Positions 35,460-49,900 of a stretch of DNA of 64,000 nt are shown one piece after another (the stretch's first letter is position 1; each line of letters begins with the position of its first letter). This stretch comes from Gordius sp. MW1 (lineage: Eukaryota; Nematomorpha; Gordioida; Gordea; Gordiidae), in assembly GCA_964036665.1 (NCBI GenBank), contig OZ038531.1:14508168-14572167 (forward strand). The letters run 5' to 3'. The notes beneath the pieces are model-generated. The model was not told where the DNA came from. It was given only the letters and a program-made list of their open reading frames with translations, and did no database searches. Position numbers and translations under genes: made by a program.

Positions 35460-35790
35460 TATTTTTACCTCAAAATTTTTCACATATTTTTCTTTGAACC
35501 GTATTCATCCGATGAAAGTTGTCGTTTTCAGACGTGGTTTCTATGATCCCAAGTAAAACTTTATCAGAATCTAAAAAGTATTACTTTGAAATCATGATCG
35601 CATAGAGCAGTTTTCAAAAATTAAGCACTCACGTTGCGATACAACAAACTAATCGCAACAATAAAACGTTGTCTTTTGTCAAAATGATAGTTCTCGCAGC
35701 TTAAAACCTCTTTTCGGAAGTCAATCGAGGATAATGGGATTCTCAAATTATCTTAATTTTATATATTTTTTCATGCTCTTTCACATAGAA
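35460..35790 (+). repeat. Conversion-like patch in block A copy 3
   Basis: Copies 1 and 2 have, at the equivalent place, TTTTTGCCTC, AAAAATTTATC, AAAAACTATT, AAAATGATTTCTC and CAAATTGGCTTAC. Here the sequence is TTTTTACCTC, AAACTTTATC, AAAAAGTATT, AAAATGATAGTTC and CAAATTATCTTAATT. The flanks (AATTAATATT before; AATCGAAACCG after) are of the block A type. The replaced tract is therefore roughly 290-330 bp, about one monomer. The best donor match I see is the T-S280 joint of HOR units 3-5 (near 44591-44960, 51154-51523, 56821-57190), which alone share ATCTTAATTTTATA. Confidence 0.85.
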
Positions 35791-37335
35791 TCGAAACCGT
35801 ATTCATCCGATGAAAGTTGTCGTTTTCAGACGTGGTTTCTTAGATCCCAAGTAAAAATTTATCAGAATCTAAAAACTATTACTTTGAAATCATGTTTCAA
35901 AAATTAAGCACGCACGTTGCGATACAACAAACTAATCGCGACAATAAAACGTTGTCTTTTGTCAAAATGATAGTTCTCGCAGCTTAAAACCTCTTTTCGG
36001 AAGTCAATCGAGGATAATAGGATTCTCAAATTGGCTTACTTTTATATATTTTTTTATGCTCTTTCACATACAATCGAAAAAAATAGATATTTTTACCTCA
36101 AAATTTTTCACATATTTTTCTTTGAACCGTATTCATCCAAAAGTTGTCGTTTTCAGACGTGGTTTCTATGATCCCAAGTAAAAATTTATCAGAATTTAAA
36201 AACTATTACTTTGAAATCATGATCGCATAGAGCAGTTTTGAAAAATTAAGCACTCACGTTGCGATACAACAAACTAATCACAACAATAAAACGTTGTCTT
36301 TTGTCAAAATGATAGATCTCGCAGCTTAAAACCTATTTCGGAAGTCAATAGAGGATAATAGGATTCTCAAATTGGCTTACTTTTATATATTTTTTTATGC
36401 TCTTTCACATAGAATCGAAAAAAATAAATATTTTTACCTCAAAATTTTTCACATATTTTTCTTTGAACCGTATTCATCCGATGAAAGTTGTCGTTTTCAG
36501 ACGTGGTTTCTATGATCCCAAGTAAAACTTTATCAGAATCTAAAAACTATTACTTTGAAATCATGATCGCATAGAGCAGTTTTCAAAAATTAAGCACTCA
36601 CGTTGCGTTACAACAAACTAATCGCAACAATAAAACGTTGTCTTTTGTCAAAATGATAGTTCTCGCAGCTTAAAACCTCTTTTCGGAAGTCAATCGAGGA
36701 TAATGGGATTCTAAAATTGGCTTACTTTTATATATTTTTTCATGCTCTTTCACATAGAATCAAAACCGTATTCATCCGATGAAAGTTGTCGTTTTCAGAC
36801 GTGGTTTCTTAGATCCCAAGTAAAAATTTATCAGAATCTAAAAACTATTACTTTGAAATCATGTTTCAAAAATTAAGCACGCACGTTGCGATACAACAAA
36901 CTAATCGCGACAATAAAACGTTGTCTTTTGTCAAAATGATAGTTCTCGCAGCTTAAAACCTCTTTTCGGAAGTCAATCGAGGATAATAGGATTCTCAAAT
37001 TGGCTTACTTTTATATATTTTTTCATGCTCTTTCACATAGAATCGAAAAAAATAAATATTTTTACCTCAAAATTTTTCACATATTTTTCTTCTAACCGTA
37101 TTCATCCGATGAAAGTTGTCGTTTTCAGACGTGGTTTCTATGATCCCAAGTAAAAATTTATCAGAATTAAAAAACTATTACTTTGAAATCATGATCGCAT
37201 AGAGCAGTTTTCAAAAATTAAGCACTCACGTTGCGATACAACAAACTAATCGCAACAATAAAACGTTGTCTTTTGTCAAAATGATAGTTCTCGCAGCTTA
37301 AAACCTTTTTTCGGAAGTCAATCGAGGATAATAGG

Positions 37336-40300
37336 ATTCTCAAATTGGCTTACTTTTATATATTTTTTCATGCTCTTTCACATAGAATCGAAAAAAATAA
37401 ATATTTTTACCTCAAAATTTTTTATATATTTTTCTTTGAACCGTATTCATCCGATGAAAGTTGTCGTTTTCAGACGTGGTTTCTAAGATCGCAAGTAAAA
37501 ATTTATCAGAATCTAAAAACTATTACTTTGAAATCATGATCGCATAGAGCAGTTTTCAAAAATAAAGCACTCACGTTGCGATACAACAAACTAATCGCAA
37601 CAATAAAACTTTGTCTTTTGTCAAAATGATAGTTCTCGCAGCTTAAAACCTCTTTTCGGAAGTAAATCTAGGATAATAGGATTCTCAAATTGGCTTACTT
37701 TTATATATTTTTTCATGCTCTTGCACATACAATCGAAAAAAATAAATATTTTTACCTCAAAATTTTTCACATATTTTTCTTTGAACCGTATTCATCCGAT
37801 GAAAGTTGTCGTTTTCAGACGTGGTTTCTATGATCCCAAGTAAAACTTTATCAGAATCTAAAAAGTATTACTTTGAAATCATGATCGCATAGAGCAGTTT
37901 TCAAAAATTAAGCACTCACGTTGCGATACAACAAACTAATCGCAACAATAAAACGTTGTCTTTTGTCAAAATGATAGTTCTCGCAGCTTAAAACCTCTTT
38001 TCGGAAGTCAATCGAGGATAATGGGATTCTCAAATTATCTTACTTTTATATATTATTTCATGCTCTTTCACATAGAATCAAAACCGTATTCATCCGATGA
38101 AAGTTGTCGTTTTCAGACGTGGTTTCTTAGATCTTAAGTAAAAATTTATCAGAATCTAATAACTATTACTTTGAAATCATGTTTCAAAAATTAAGCACGC
38201 ACGTTGCGATACAACAAACTAATCGCGACAATAAAACGTTGTCTTTTGTCAAAATGATAGTTCTCGCAGCTTAACTTTTTTCGGAAGTCAATCGAGGTTA
38301 ATAGGATTCTCAAATTGGCTTACTTTTATATATTTTTTCATGCTCTTTCACATAGAATCGAAAAAAATAAATATTTTTACCTCAAAATTTTTCACATATT
38401 TTTCTTCTAACCGTATTCATCCGATGAAAGTTTTCGTTTTCAGACGTGGTATCTATGACATCAAGTAAAAATTTATCAGAATTAAAAAACTATTACTTTG
38501 AAATCATGATCGCATAGAGCAGTTTTCAAAAATTAAGCACTCACGTTGCGATACAACAAACTAATCGCAACAATAAAACGTTGTCTTTTGTCAAAATGAT
38601 AGTTCTCGCAGCTTAAAACCTTTTTTCGGAAGTCAATCGAGGATAATAGGATTCTCAAATTGGCTTACTTTTATATATTTTTTCATGCTCTTTCACATAG
38701 AATCGAAAAAATAAATATTTTTACCTCAAAATTTTTTACATATTTTTCTTTGAACCGTATTCATCCGATGAAAGTTGTCGTTTTCAGACGTGGTTTCTAA
38801 GATCGCAAGTAAAAATTTATCAGAATCTAAAAACTATTACTTTGAAATCATGATCGCATAGAGCAGTTTTCAAAAATAAAGCACTCACGTTGCGATACAA
38901 CAAACTAATCGCAACAATAAAACTTTGTCTTTTGTCAAAATGATAGTTCTCGCAGCTTAAAACCTCTTTTCGGAAGTAAATCGAGGATAATAGGATTCTC
39001 AAATTGGCTTACTTTTATATATTTTTTCATGCTCTTGCACATACAATATCGAAAAAAATAAATATTTTTACCTCAAAATTTTTCACATATTTTTCTTTGA
39101 ACCGTATTCATCCGATGAAAGTTGTCGTTTTCAGACGTGGTTTCTATGATCCCAAGTAAAACTTTATCAGAATCTAAAAAGTATTACTTTGAAATCATGA
39201 TCGCATAGAGCAGTTTTCAAAAATTAAGCACTCACGTTGCGATACAACAAACTAATCGCAACAATAAAACGTTGTCTTTTGTCAAAATGATAGTTCTCGC
39301 AGCTTAAAACCTCTTTTCGGAAATCAATCGAGGATAATGGGATTCTCAAATTATCTTACTTTTATATATTTTTTCATGCTCTTTCACATAGAATCAAAAC
39401 CGTATTCATCCGATGAAAGTTGTCGTTTTCAGACGTGGTTTCTTAGATCCCATGTAAAAATTTATCAGAATCTAATAACTATTACTTTGAAATCATGTTT
39501 CAAAAATTAAGCACGCACGTTGCGATACAACAAACTAATCGCGACAATAAAACGTTGTCTTTTGTCAAATGATAGTTCTCGCAGCTTAACTTTTTTCGGA
39601 AGTCAATCGAGGTTAATAGGATTCTCAAATTGGCTTACTTTTATATTTTTTTTCATGCTCTTTCACATAGAATCGAAAAAAATAAATATTTTTACCTCAA
39701 AATTTTTCACATATTTTTCTTCTAACCGTATTCATCCGATGAAAGTTGTCGTTTTCAGACGTGGTTTCTATGATCCCAAGTAAAAATTTATCAGAATTAA
39801 AAAACTATTACTTTGAATTCATGATCGCATAGAGCAGTTTTCAAAAATTAAGCACTCACGTTGCGATACAACAAACTAATCGCAACAATAAAACGTTGTC
39901 TTTTGTCAAAATGATAGTTCTCGCAGCTTAAAACCTTTTTTCGGAAGTCAATCGAGGATAATGGGATTCTCAAATTGGCTTACTTTTATATATTTTTTCA
40001 TGCTCTTTCACATAGAATCGAAAAAAATAAATATTTTTACCTCAAAATTTTTCACATATTTTTCTTCTAACCGTATTCATCCGATGAAAGTTGTCGTTTT
40101 CAGACGTGGTTTCTATGATCCCAAGTAAAAATTTATCAGAATTAAAAAACTATTACTTTGAAATCATGATCGCATAGAGCAGTTTTCAAAAATTAAGCAC
40201 TCACGTTGCGATACAACAAACTAATCGCAACAATAAAACGTTGTCTTTTGTCAAAATGATAGTTCTCGCAGCTTAAAACCTATTTTCGGAAGTCAATCGA

Positions 40301-43300
40301 GGATAATAGGATTTTCAAATTGGCTTACTTTTATATATTTTTTCATGCTCTTTCACATAGAATCGAAAAAAAGAAATATTTTTACCTCAAAATTTTTCAC
40401 ATATTTTTCTTCTAACCGTATTCATCCGATGAAAGTTGTCGTTTTCAGACGTGGTTTCTATGATCCCAAGTAAAAATTTATGAGAATCTAAAAACTATTA
40501 CTTTGAAATCATTATCGCATAGAGCAGTTTTCAAAAATTAAGCACTCACGTTGCGATACAACAAACTAATCGCGACAATAAAACGTTGTCTTTTGTCAAA
40601 ATGATAGTTCTCGCAGCTTAAAACCTTTTTTCGGAAGTCAATCGAGGATAATAGGATTCTCAAATTGGCTTACTTTTATATATTTTTTCATGCTCTTTCA
40701 CATAGAATCGAAAAATAAATATTTTTACCTCAAAATTTTTTACATATTTTTCTTTGAACCGTATTCATCCGATGAAAGTTGTCGTTTTCAGACGTGGTTT
40801 CTAATATCGCAAGTAAAAATTTATCAGAATCTAAAAACTATTACTTTGAAATCATGATCGCATAGAGCAGTTTTCAAAAATAAAGCACTCACGTTGCGAT
40901 ACAACAAACTAATCGCAACAATAAAACGTTGTCTTTTGTCAAAATGATAGTTCTCGCAGCTTAAAACCTCTTTTCGGAAGTAAATCGAGGATAATAGGAT
41001 TCTCAAATTGGCTTACTTTTATATATTTTTTCATGCTCTTGCACATACAATCGAAAAAAATAGATATTTTTACCTCAAAATTTTTCACATATTTTTCTTT
41101 GAACCGTATTCATCCGAAAGTTGTCGTTTTCAGACATGGTTTCTATGATCCCAAGTAAAAATTTATCAGAATTTAAAAACTATTACTTTGAAATCATGAT
41201 CGCATAGAGCAGTTTTCAAAAATTAAGCACTCACGTTGCGATACAACAAACTAATCACAACAATAAAACGTTGTCTTTTGTCAAAATGATAGATCTCGCA
41301 GCTTAAAACCTATTTCGGAAGTCAATAGAGGATAATAGGATTCTCAAATTGGCTTACTTTTATATATTTTTTCATGCTCTTTCACATAGAATCAAAACCG
41401 TATTCATCCGATGAAAGTTGTCGTTTTCAGACGTGGTTTCTTAGATCCCAAGTAAAAATTTATTAGAATCTAAAAACTATTACTTTGAAATCATGTTTCA
41501 AAAATTAAGCACGCACGTTGCGATACAACAAACTAATCGCGACAATAAAACGTTGTCTTTTGTCAAAATGATAGTTCTCGCAGCTTAAAACCTCTTTTCG
41601 GAAGTCAATCGAGGATAATAGGATTCTTAAATTGGCTTACTTTTATATATTTTTTCATGCTCTTTCACATAGAATCGAAAAAAATAAATATTTTTACCTC
41701 AAAATTTTTCACATATTTTTCTTCTAACCGTATTCATCCGATGAAAGTTGTCGTTTTCAGACGTGGTTTCTATGATCCCAAGTAAAAATTTATGAGAATC
41801 TAAAAACTATTACTTTGAAATCATGATCGCATAGAGCAGTTTTCAAAAATTAAGCACTCACGTTGCGATACAACAAACTAATCGCAACAATAAAATGTTG
41901 TCTTTTGTCAAAATGATAGTTCTCGCAGCTTAAAACCTCTTTTCGGAAGTCAATCGAGGATAATAGGAATCTCAAATTGGCTTACTTTTATATATTTTTT
42001 CATGCTCTTTCACATAGAATCAAAACCGTATTCATCCGATGAAAGTTGTCGTTTTCAGACGTGGTTTCTTAGATCCCAAGTAAAAATTTATCAGAATCTA
42101 AAAACTATTACTTTGAAATCATGTTTCAAAAATTAAGCACGCACGTTGCGATACAACAAACTAATCGCGACAATAAAACGTTGTCTTTTGTCAAAATGAT
42201 AGTTCCCGCAGCTTAAAACCTCTTTTCGGAAGTCAATCGAGGATAATAGGATTCTCAAATTGGCTTACTTTTATATATTTTTTTATGCTCTTTCACATAC
42301 AATCGAAAAAAATAGATATTTTTACCTCAAAATTTTTCACATATTTTTCTTTGAACCGTATTCATCCGAAAGTTGTCGTTTTCAGACATGGTTTCTATGA
42401 TCCCAAGTAAAAATTTATCAGAATTTAAAAACTATTACTTTGAAATCATGATCGCATAGAGCAGTTTTCAAAAATTAAGCACTCACGTTGCGATACAACA
42501 AACTAATCACAACAATAAAACGTTGTCTTTTGTCAAAATGATAGATCTCGCAGCTTAAAACCTATTTCGGAAGTCAATAGAGGATAATAGGATTCTCAAA
42601 TTGGCTTACTTTTATATATTTTTTTATGCTCTTTGACACAGAATCGAAAAAAATAAATATTTTAACCTCAAAATTTTTCACATATTTTTCTTTGAACCGT
42701 ATTCATCCGATGAAAGTTGTCGTTTTCAGACGTGGTTTCTATGATCCCAAGTAAAACTTTATCAGAATCTAAAAACTATTACTTTGAAATCATGATCGCA
42801 TAGAGCAGTTTTCAAAAATTAAGCACTCACGTTGCGTTACAACAAACTAATCGCAACAATAAAACGTTGTCTTTTGTCAAAATGATAGTTCTCGCAGCTT
42901 AAAACCTCTTTTCGGAAGTCAATCGAGGATAATGGGATTCTCAAATTGGCTTACTTTTATATATTTTTTCATGCTCTTGCACATACAATCGAAAAAAATA
43001 GATATTTTTACCTCAAAATTTTTCACATATTTTTCTTAGAACCGTATTCATCCGAAAGTTGTCGTTTTCAGACGTGGTTTCTATGATCCCAAGTAAAAAT
43101 TTATCATAATTTAAAAACTATTACTTTGAAATCATGATCGCATATAGCAGTTTTCAAAAATTAAGCACTCACGTTGCGATACAACAAACTAATCGCGACA
43201 ATAAAACGTTGTCTTTTGTCAAAATGATAGTTCTCGCAGCTTAAAACCTCTTTTCGGAAGTCAATCGAGGATAATGGGATTCTAAAATTGGCTTACTTTT

Positions 43301-43900
43301 ATATATTTTTTCATGCTCTTTCACATAGAATCAAAACCGTATTCATCCGATGAAAGTTGTCGTTTTCAGACGTGGTTTCTTAGATCCCAAGTAAAAATTT
43401 ATCAGAATCTAAAAACTATTACTTTGAAATCATGTTTCAAAAATTAAGCACGCACGTTGCGATACAACAAACTAATCGCGACAATAAAACGTTGTCTTTT
43501 GTCAAAATGATAGTTCTCGCAGCTTAAAACCTCTTTTCGGAAGTCAATCGAGGATAATAGGATTCTCAAATTGGCTTACTTTTATATATTTTTTCATGCT
43601 CTTTCACATAGAATCGAAAAAAATAAATATTTCAAAATTTTTCACATATTTTTCTTCTAACCGTATTCATCCGATGAAAGTTGTCGTTTTCAGACGTGGT
43701 TTCTATGATCCTAAGTAAAAATTTATCAGAATTAAAAAACTATTACTTTGAAATCATGATCGCATAGAGCAGTTTTCAAAAATTAAGCACTCACGTTGCG
43801 ATACAACAAATTAATCGCAACAATAAAACGTTGTCTTTTGTCAAAATGATAGTTCTCGCAGCTTAAAACCTTTTTTCGGAAGTCAATCGAGGATAATAGG
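37336..43900 (+). repeat. 20-monomer higher-order repeat, unit 2 (6565 bp)
   Basis: Starts: 37336 K, 37681 T, 38026 S280, 38306 C, 38651 K, 38995 T, 39342 S279, 39621 C, 39966 C, 40311 C, 40656 K, 40999 D, 41340 S, 41623 C, 41968 S, 42251 D, 42592, 42937, 43279 S, 43562 C. It has the same monomer order as unit 1. The differences I noticed were few: the AT insertion near 39049, CCATGTAAAAA near 39452, GGAATCTCAA at 41967, AGTTCCCGC near 42205, and CAAATTAATC near 43810. It is followed directly by unit 3, so units 2 and 3 are true tandem copies. Confidence 0.92.
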
Positions 43901-46900
43901 ATTCTCAAATTGGCTTACTTTTATATATTTTTTCATGCTCTTTCACATAGAATCGAAAAAAATAAATATTTTTACCTCAAAATTTTTTACATATTTTTCT
44001 TTGAACCGTATTCATCCGATGAAAGTTGTCGTTTTCAGACGTGGTTTCTAAGATCGCAAGTAAAAATTTATCAGAATCTAAAAACTATTACTTTGAAATC
44101 ATGATCGCATAGAGCAGTTTTCAAAAATAAAGCACTCACGTTGCGATACAACAAACTAATCGCAACAATAAAACTTTGTCTTTTGTCAAAATGATAGTTC
44201 TCGCAGCTTAAAACCTCTTTTCGGAAGTAAATCGAGGATAATAGGATTCTCAAATTGGCTTACTTTTATATATTTTTTCATGCTCTTGCACATACAATCG
44301 AAAAAAATAAATATTTTTACCTCAAAATTTTTCACATATTTTTCTTTGAACCGTATTCATCCGATGAAAGTTGTCGTTTTCAGACGTGGTTTCTATGATC
44401 CCAAGTAAAACTTTATCAGAATCTAAAAAGTATTACTTTGAAATCATGATCGCATAGAGCAGTTTTCAAAAATAAAGCACTCACGTTGCGATACAACAAA
44501 CTAATCGCAACAATAAAACTTTGTCTTTTGTCAAAATGATAGTTCTCGCAGCTTAAAACCTCTTTTCGGAAGTAAATCGAGGATAATAGGATTCTCAAAT
44601 TGGCTTACTTTTATATATTTTTTCATGCTCTTGCACATACAATCGAAAAAAATAAATATTTTTACCTCAAAATTTTTCACATATTTTTCTTTGAACCGTA
44701 TTCATCCGATGAAAGTTGTCGTTTTCAGACGTGGTTTCTATGATCCCAAGTAAAACTTTATCAGAATCTAAAAAGTATTACTTTGAAATCATGATCGCAT
44801 AGAGCAGTTTTCAAAAATTAAGCACTCACGTTGCGATACAACAAACTAATCGCAACAATAAAACGTTGTCTTTTGTCAAAATGATAGTTCTCGCAGCTTA
44901 AAACCTCTTTTCGGAAGTCAATCGAGGATAATGGGATTCTCAAATTATCTTAATTTTATATATTTTTTCATGCTCTTTCACATAGAATCAAAATCGTATT
45001 CATCCGATGAAAGTTGTCGTTTTCAGACGTGGTTTCTTAGATCTTAAGTAAAAATTTATCAGAATCTAATAACTATTACTTTGAAATCATGTTTCAAAAA
45101 TTAAGCACGCACGTTGCGATACAACAAACTAATCGCGACAATAAAACGTTGTCTTTTGTCAAAATGATAGTTCTCGCAGCTTAACTTTTTTCGGAAGTCA
45201 ATCGAGGTTAATAGGATCCTCAAATTGGCTTACTTTTATATATTTTTTCATGCTCTTTCACATAGAATCGAAAAAAATAAATATTTTTACCTCAAAATTT
45301 TTCACATATTTTTCTTCTAACCGTATTCATCCGATGAAAGTTGTCGTTTTCAGACGTGGTTTCTATGACCCCAAGTAAAAATTTATCAGAATTAAAAAAC
45401 TATTACTTTGAAATCATGATCGCATAGAGCAGTTTTCAAAAATTAAGCACTCACGTTGCGATACAACAAACTAATCGCAACAATAAAACGTTGTCTTTTG
45501 TCAAAATGATAGTTCTCGCAGCTTAAAACCTTTTTTCGGAAGTCAATCGAGGATAATAGGATTCTCAAATTGGCTTACTTTTATATATTTTTTCATGCTC
45601 TTTCACATAGAATCGAAAAAATAAATATTTTTACCTCAAAATTTTTTACATATTTTTCTTTGAACCGTATTCATCCGATGAAAGTTGTCGTTTTCAGACG
45701 TGGTTTCTAAGATCGCAAGTAAAAATTTATCAGAATCTAAAAACTATTACTTTGAAATCATGATCGCATAGAGCAGTTTTCAAAAATAAAGCACTCACGT
45801 TGCGATACAACAAACTAATCGCAACAATAAAACTTTGTCTTTTGTCAAAATGATAGTTCTCGCAGCTTAAAACCTCTTTTCGGAAGTAAATCGAGGATAA
45901 TAGGATTCTCAAATTGGCTTACTTTTATATATTTTTTCATGCTCTTACACATACAATCGAAAAAAATAAATATTTTTACCTCAAAATTTTTCACATATTT
46001 TTCTTTGAACCGTATTCATCCGATGAAAGTTGTCGTTTTCAGACGTGGTTTCTATGATCCCAAGTAAAACTTTATCAGAATCTAAAAAGTATTACTTTGA
46101 AATCATGATCGCATAGAGCAGTTTTCAAAAATTAAGCACTCACGTTGCGATACAACAAACTAATCGCAACAATAAAACGTTGTCTTTTGTCAAAATGATA
46201 GTTCTCGCAGCTTAAAACCTCTTTTCGGAAGTCAATCGAGGATAATGGGATTCTCAAATTGGCTTACTTTTATATATTTTTTCATGCTCTTTCACATAGA
46301 ATCAAAACCGTATTCATCCGATAAAAGTTGTCGTTTTCAGACGTGGTTTCTTAGATCCCAAGTAAAAATTTATCAGAATCTAAAAACTATTACTTTGAAA
46401 TCATGTTTCAAAAATTAAGCACGCACGTTGCGATACAACAAACTAATCGCGACAATAAAACGTTGTCTTTTGTCAAAATGATAGTTCTCGCAGCTTAACT
46501 TTTTTCGGAAGTCAATCGAGGTTAATAGGATTCTCAAATTGGCTTACTTTTATATATTTTTTCATGCTCTTTCACATAGAATCGAAAAAAATAAATATTT
46601 TTACCTCAAAATTTTTCACATATTTTTCTTCTAACCGTATTCATCCGATGAAAGTTGTCGTTTTCAGACGTGGTTTCTATGATCCCAAGTAAAAATTTAT
46701 CAGAATTAAAAAACTATTACTTTGAAATCATGATCGCATAGAGCAGTTTTCAAAAATTAAGCACTCACGTTGCGATACAACAAACTAATCGCAACAATAA
46801 AACGTTGTCTTTTGTCAAAATGATAGTTCTCGCAGCTTAAAACCTATTTTCGGAAGTCAATCGAGGATAATAGGATTTTCAAATTGGCTTACTTTTATAT

Positions 46901-49900
46901 ATTTTTTCATGCTCTTTCACATAGAATCGAAAAAAAGAAATATTTTTACCTCAAAATTTTTCACATATTTTTCTTCTAACCGTATTCATCCGATGAAAGT
47001 TGTCGTTTTCAGACGTGGTTTCTATGATCCCAAGTAAAAATTTATGAGAATCTAAAAACTATTACTTTGAAATCATTATCGCATAGAGCAGTTTTCAAAA
47101 ATTAAGCACTCACGTTGCGATACAACAAACTAATCGCGACAATAAAACGTTGTCTTTTGTCAAAATGATAGTTCTCGCAGCTTAAAACCTTTTTTCGGAA
47201 GTCAATCGAGGATAATAGGATTCTCAAATTGGCTTACTTTTATATATTTTTTCATGCTCTTTCACATAGAATCGAAAAATAAATATTTTTACCTCAAAAT
47301 TTTTTACATATTTTTCTTTGAACCGTATTCATCCGATGAAAGTTGTCGTTTTCAGACGTGGTTTCTAATATCGCAAGTAAAAATTTATCAGAATCTAAAA
47401 ACTATTACTTTGAAATCATGATCGCATAGAGCAGTTTTCAAAAATAAAGCACTCACGTTGCGATACAACAAACTAATCGCAACAATAAAACGTTGTCTTT
47501 TGTCAAAATGATAGTTCTCGCAGCTTAAAACCTCTTTTCGGAAGTAAATCGAGGATAATAGGATTCTCAAATTGGCTTACTTTTATATATTTTTTCATGC
47601 TCTTGCACATACAATCGAAAAAAATAGATATTTTTACCTCAAAATTTTTCACATATTTTTCTTTGAACCGTATTCATCCGAAAGTTGTCGTTTTCAGACA
47701 TGGTTTCTATGATCCCAAGTAAAAATTTATCAGAATTTAAAAACTATTACTTTGAAATCATGATCGCATAGAGCAGTTTTCAAAAATTAAGCACTCACGT
47801 TGCGATACAACAAACTAATCACAACAATAAAACGTTGTCTTTTGTCAAAATGATAGATCTCGCAGCTTAAAACCTATTTCGGAAGTCAATAGAGGATAAT
47901 AGGATTCTCAAATTGGCTTACTTTTATATATTTTTTCATGCTCTTTCACATAGAATCAAAACCGTATTCATCCGATGAAAGTTGTCGTTTTCAGACGTGG
48001 TTTCTTAGATCCCAAGTAAAAATTTATTAGAATCTAAAAACTATTACTTTGAAATCATGTTTCAAAAATTAAGCACGCACGTTGCGATACAACAAACTAA
48101 TCGCGACAATAAAACGTTGTCTTTTGTCAAAATGATAGTTCTCGCAGCTTAAAACCTCTTTTCGGAAGTCAATCGAGGATAATAGGATTCTTAAATTGGC
48201 TTACTTTTATATATTTTTTCATGCTCTTTCACATAGAATCGAAAAAAATAAATATTTTTACCTCAAAATTTTTCACATATTTTTCTTCTAACCGTATTCA
48301 TCCGATGAAAGTTGTCGTTTTCAGACGTGGTTTCTATGATCCCAAGTAAAAATTTATGAGAATCTAAAAACTATTACTTTGAAATCATGATCGCATAGAG
48401 CAGTTTTCAAAAATTAAGCACTCACGTTGCGATACAACAAACTAATCGCAACAATAAAATGTTGTCTTTTGTCAAAATGATAGTTCTCGCAGCTTAAAAC
48501 CTCTTTTCGGAAGTCAATCGAGGATAATAGGATTCTCAAATTGGCTTACTTTTATATATTTTTTCATGCTCTTTCACATAGAATCAAAACCGTATTCATC
48601 CGATGAAAGTTGTCGTTTTCAGACGTGGTTTCTTAGATCCCAAGTAAAAATTTATCAGAATCTAAAAACTATTACTTTGAAATCATGTTTCAAAAATTAA
48701 GCACGCACGTTGCGATACAACAAACTAATCGCGACAATAAAACGTTGTCTTTTGTCAAAATGATAGTTCTCGCAGCTTAAAACCTCTTTTCGGAAGTCAA
48801 TCGAGGATAATAGGATTCTCAAATTGGCTTACTTTTATATATTTTTTTATGCTCTTTCACATACAATCGAAAAAAATAGATATTTTTACCTCAAAATTTT
48901 TCACATATTTTTCTTTGAACCGTATTCATCCGAAAGTTGTCGTTTTCAGACATGGTTTCTATGATCCCAAGTAAAAATTTACAGAATTTAAAAACTATTA
49001 CTTTGAAATCATGATCGCATAGAGCAGTTTTCAAAAATTAAGCACTCACGTTGCGATACAACAAACTAATCACAACAATAAAACGTTGTCTTTTGTCAAA
49101 ATGATAGATCTCGCAGCTTAAAACCTATTTCGGAAGTCAATAGAGGATAATAGGATTCTCAAATTGGCTTACTTTTATATATTTTTTTATGCTCTTTGAC
49201 ACAGAATCGAAAAAAATAAATATTTTAACCTCAAAATTTTTCACATATTTTTCTTTGAACCGTATTCATCCGATGAAAGTTGTCGTTTTCAGACGTGGTT
49301 TCTATGATCCCAAGTAAAACTTTATCAGAATCTAAAAACTATTACTTTGAAATCATGATCGCATAGAGCAGTTTTCAAAAATTAAGCACTCACGTTGCGT
49401 TACAACAAACTAATCGCAACAATAAAACGTTGTCTTTTGTCAAAATGATAGTTCTCGCAGCTTAAAACCTCTTTTCGGAAGTCAATCGAGGATAATGGGA
49501 TTCTCAAATTGGCTTACTTTTATATATTTTTTCATGCTCTTGCACATACAATCGAAAAAAATAGATATTTTTACCTCAAAATTTTTCACATATTTTTCTT
49601 AGAACCGTATTCATCCGAAAGTTGTCGTTTTCAGACGTGGTTTCTATGATCCCAAGTAAAAATTTATCATAATTTAAAAACTATTACTTTGAAATCATGA
49701 TCGCATATAGCAGTTTTCAAAAATTAAGCACTCACGTTGCGATACAACAAACTAATCGCGACAATAAAACGTTGTCTTTTGTCAAAATGATAGTTCTCGC
49801 AGCTTAAAACCTCTTTTCGGAAGTCAATCGAGGATAATGGGATTCTAAAATTGGCTTACTTTTATATATTTTTTCATGCTCTTTCACATAGAATCAAAAC

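Larger units (their letters stand above)
31515..37335 (+). repeat. Block A, copy 3 (4846-bp tandem duplication)
   Basis: Starts: 31515 hybrid, 31841, 32181, 32523 S, 32806 D, 33141 S, 33424 D, 33759 S, 34042 D, 34384, 34728 B, 35053, 35395, 35739 S, 36022 D, 36363, 36708 S, 36991 C. 31615 onward matches 26769 onward with offset 4846, including both 618-bp dimers, so the dimer duplication came first and the larger duplication second. A patch near 35460-35790 departs from copies 1 and 2. After it, 36022-37335 matches 5177-6490 (offset 30845). Confidence 0.9.
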
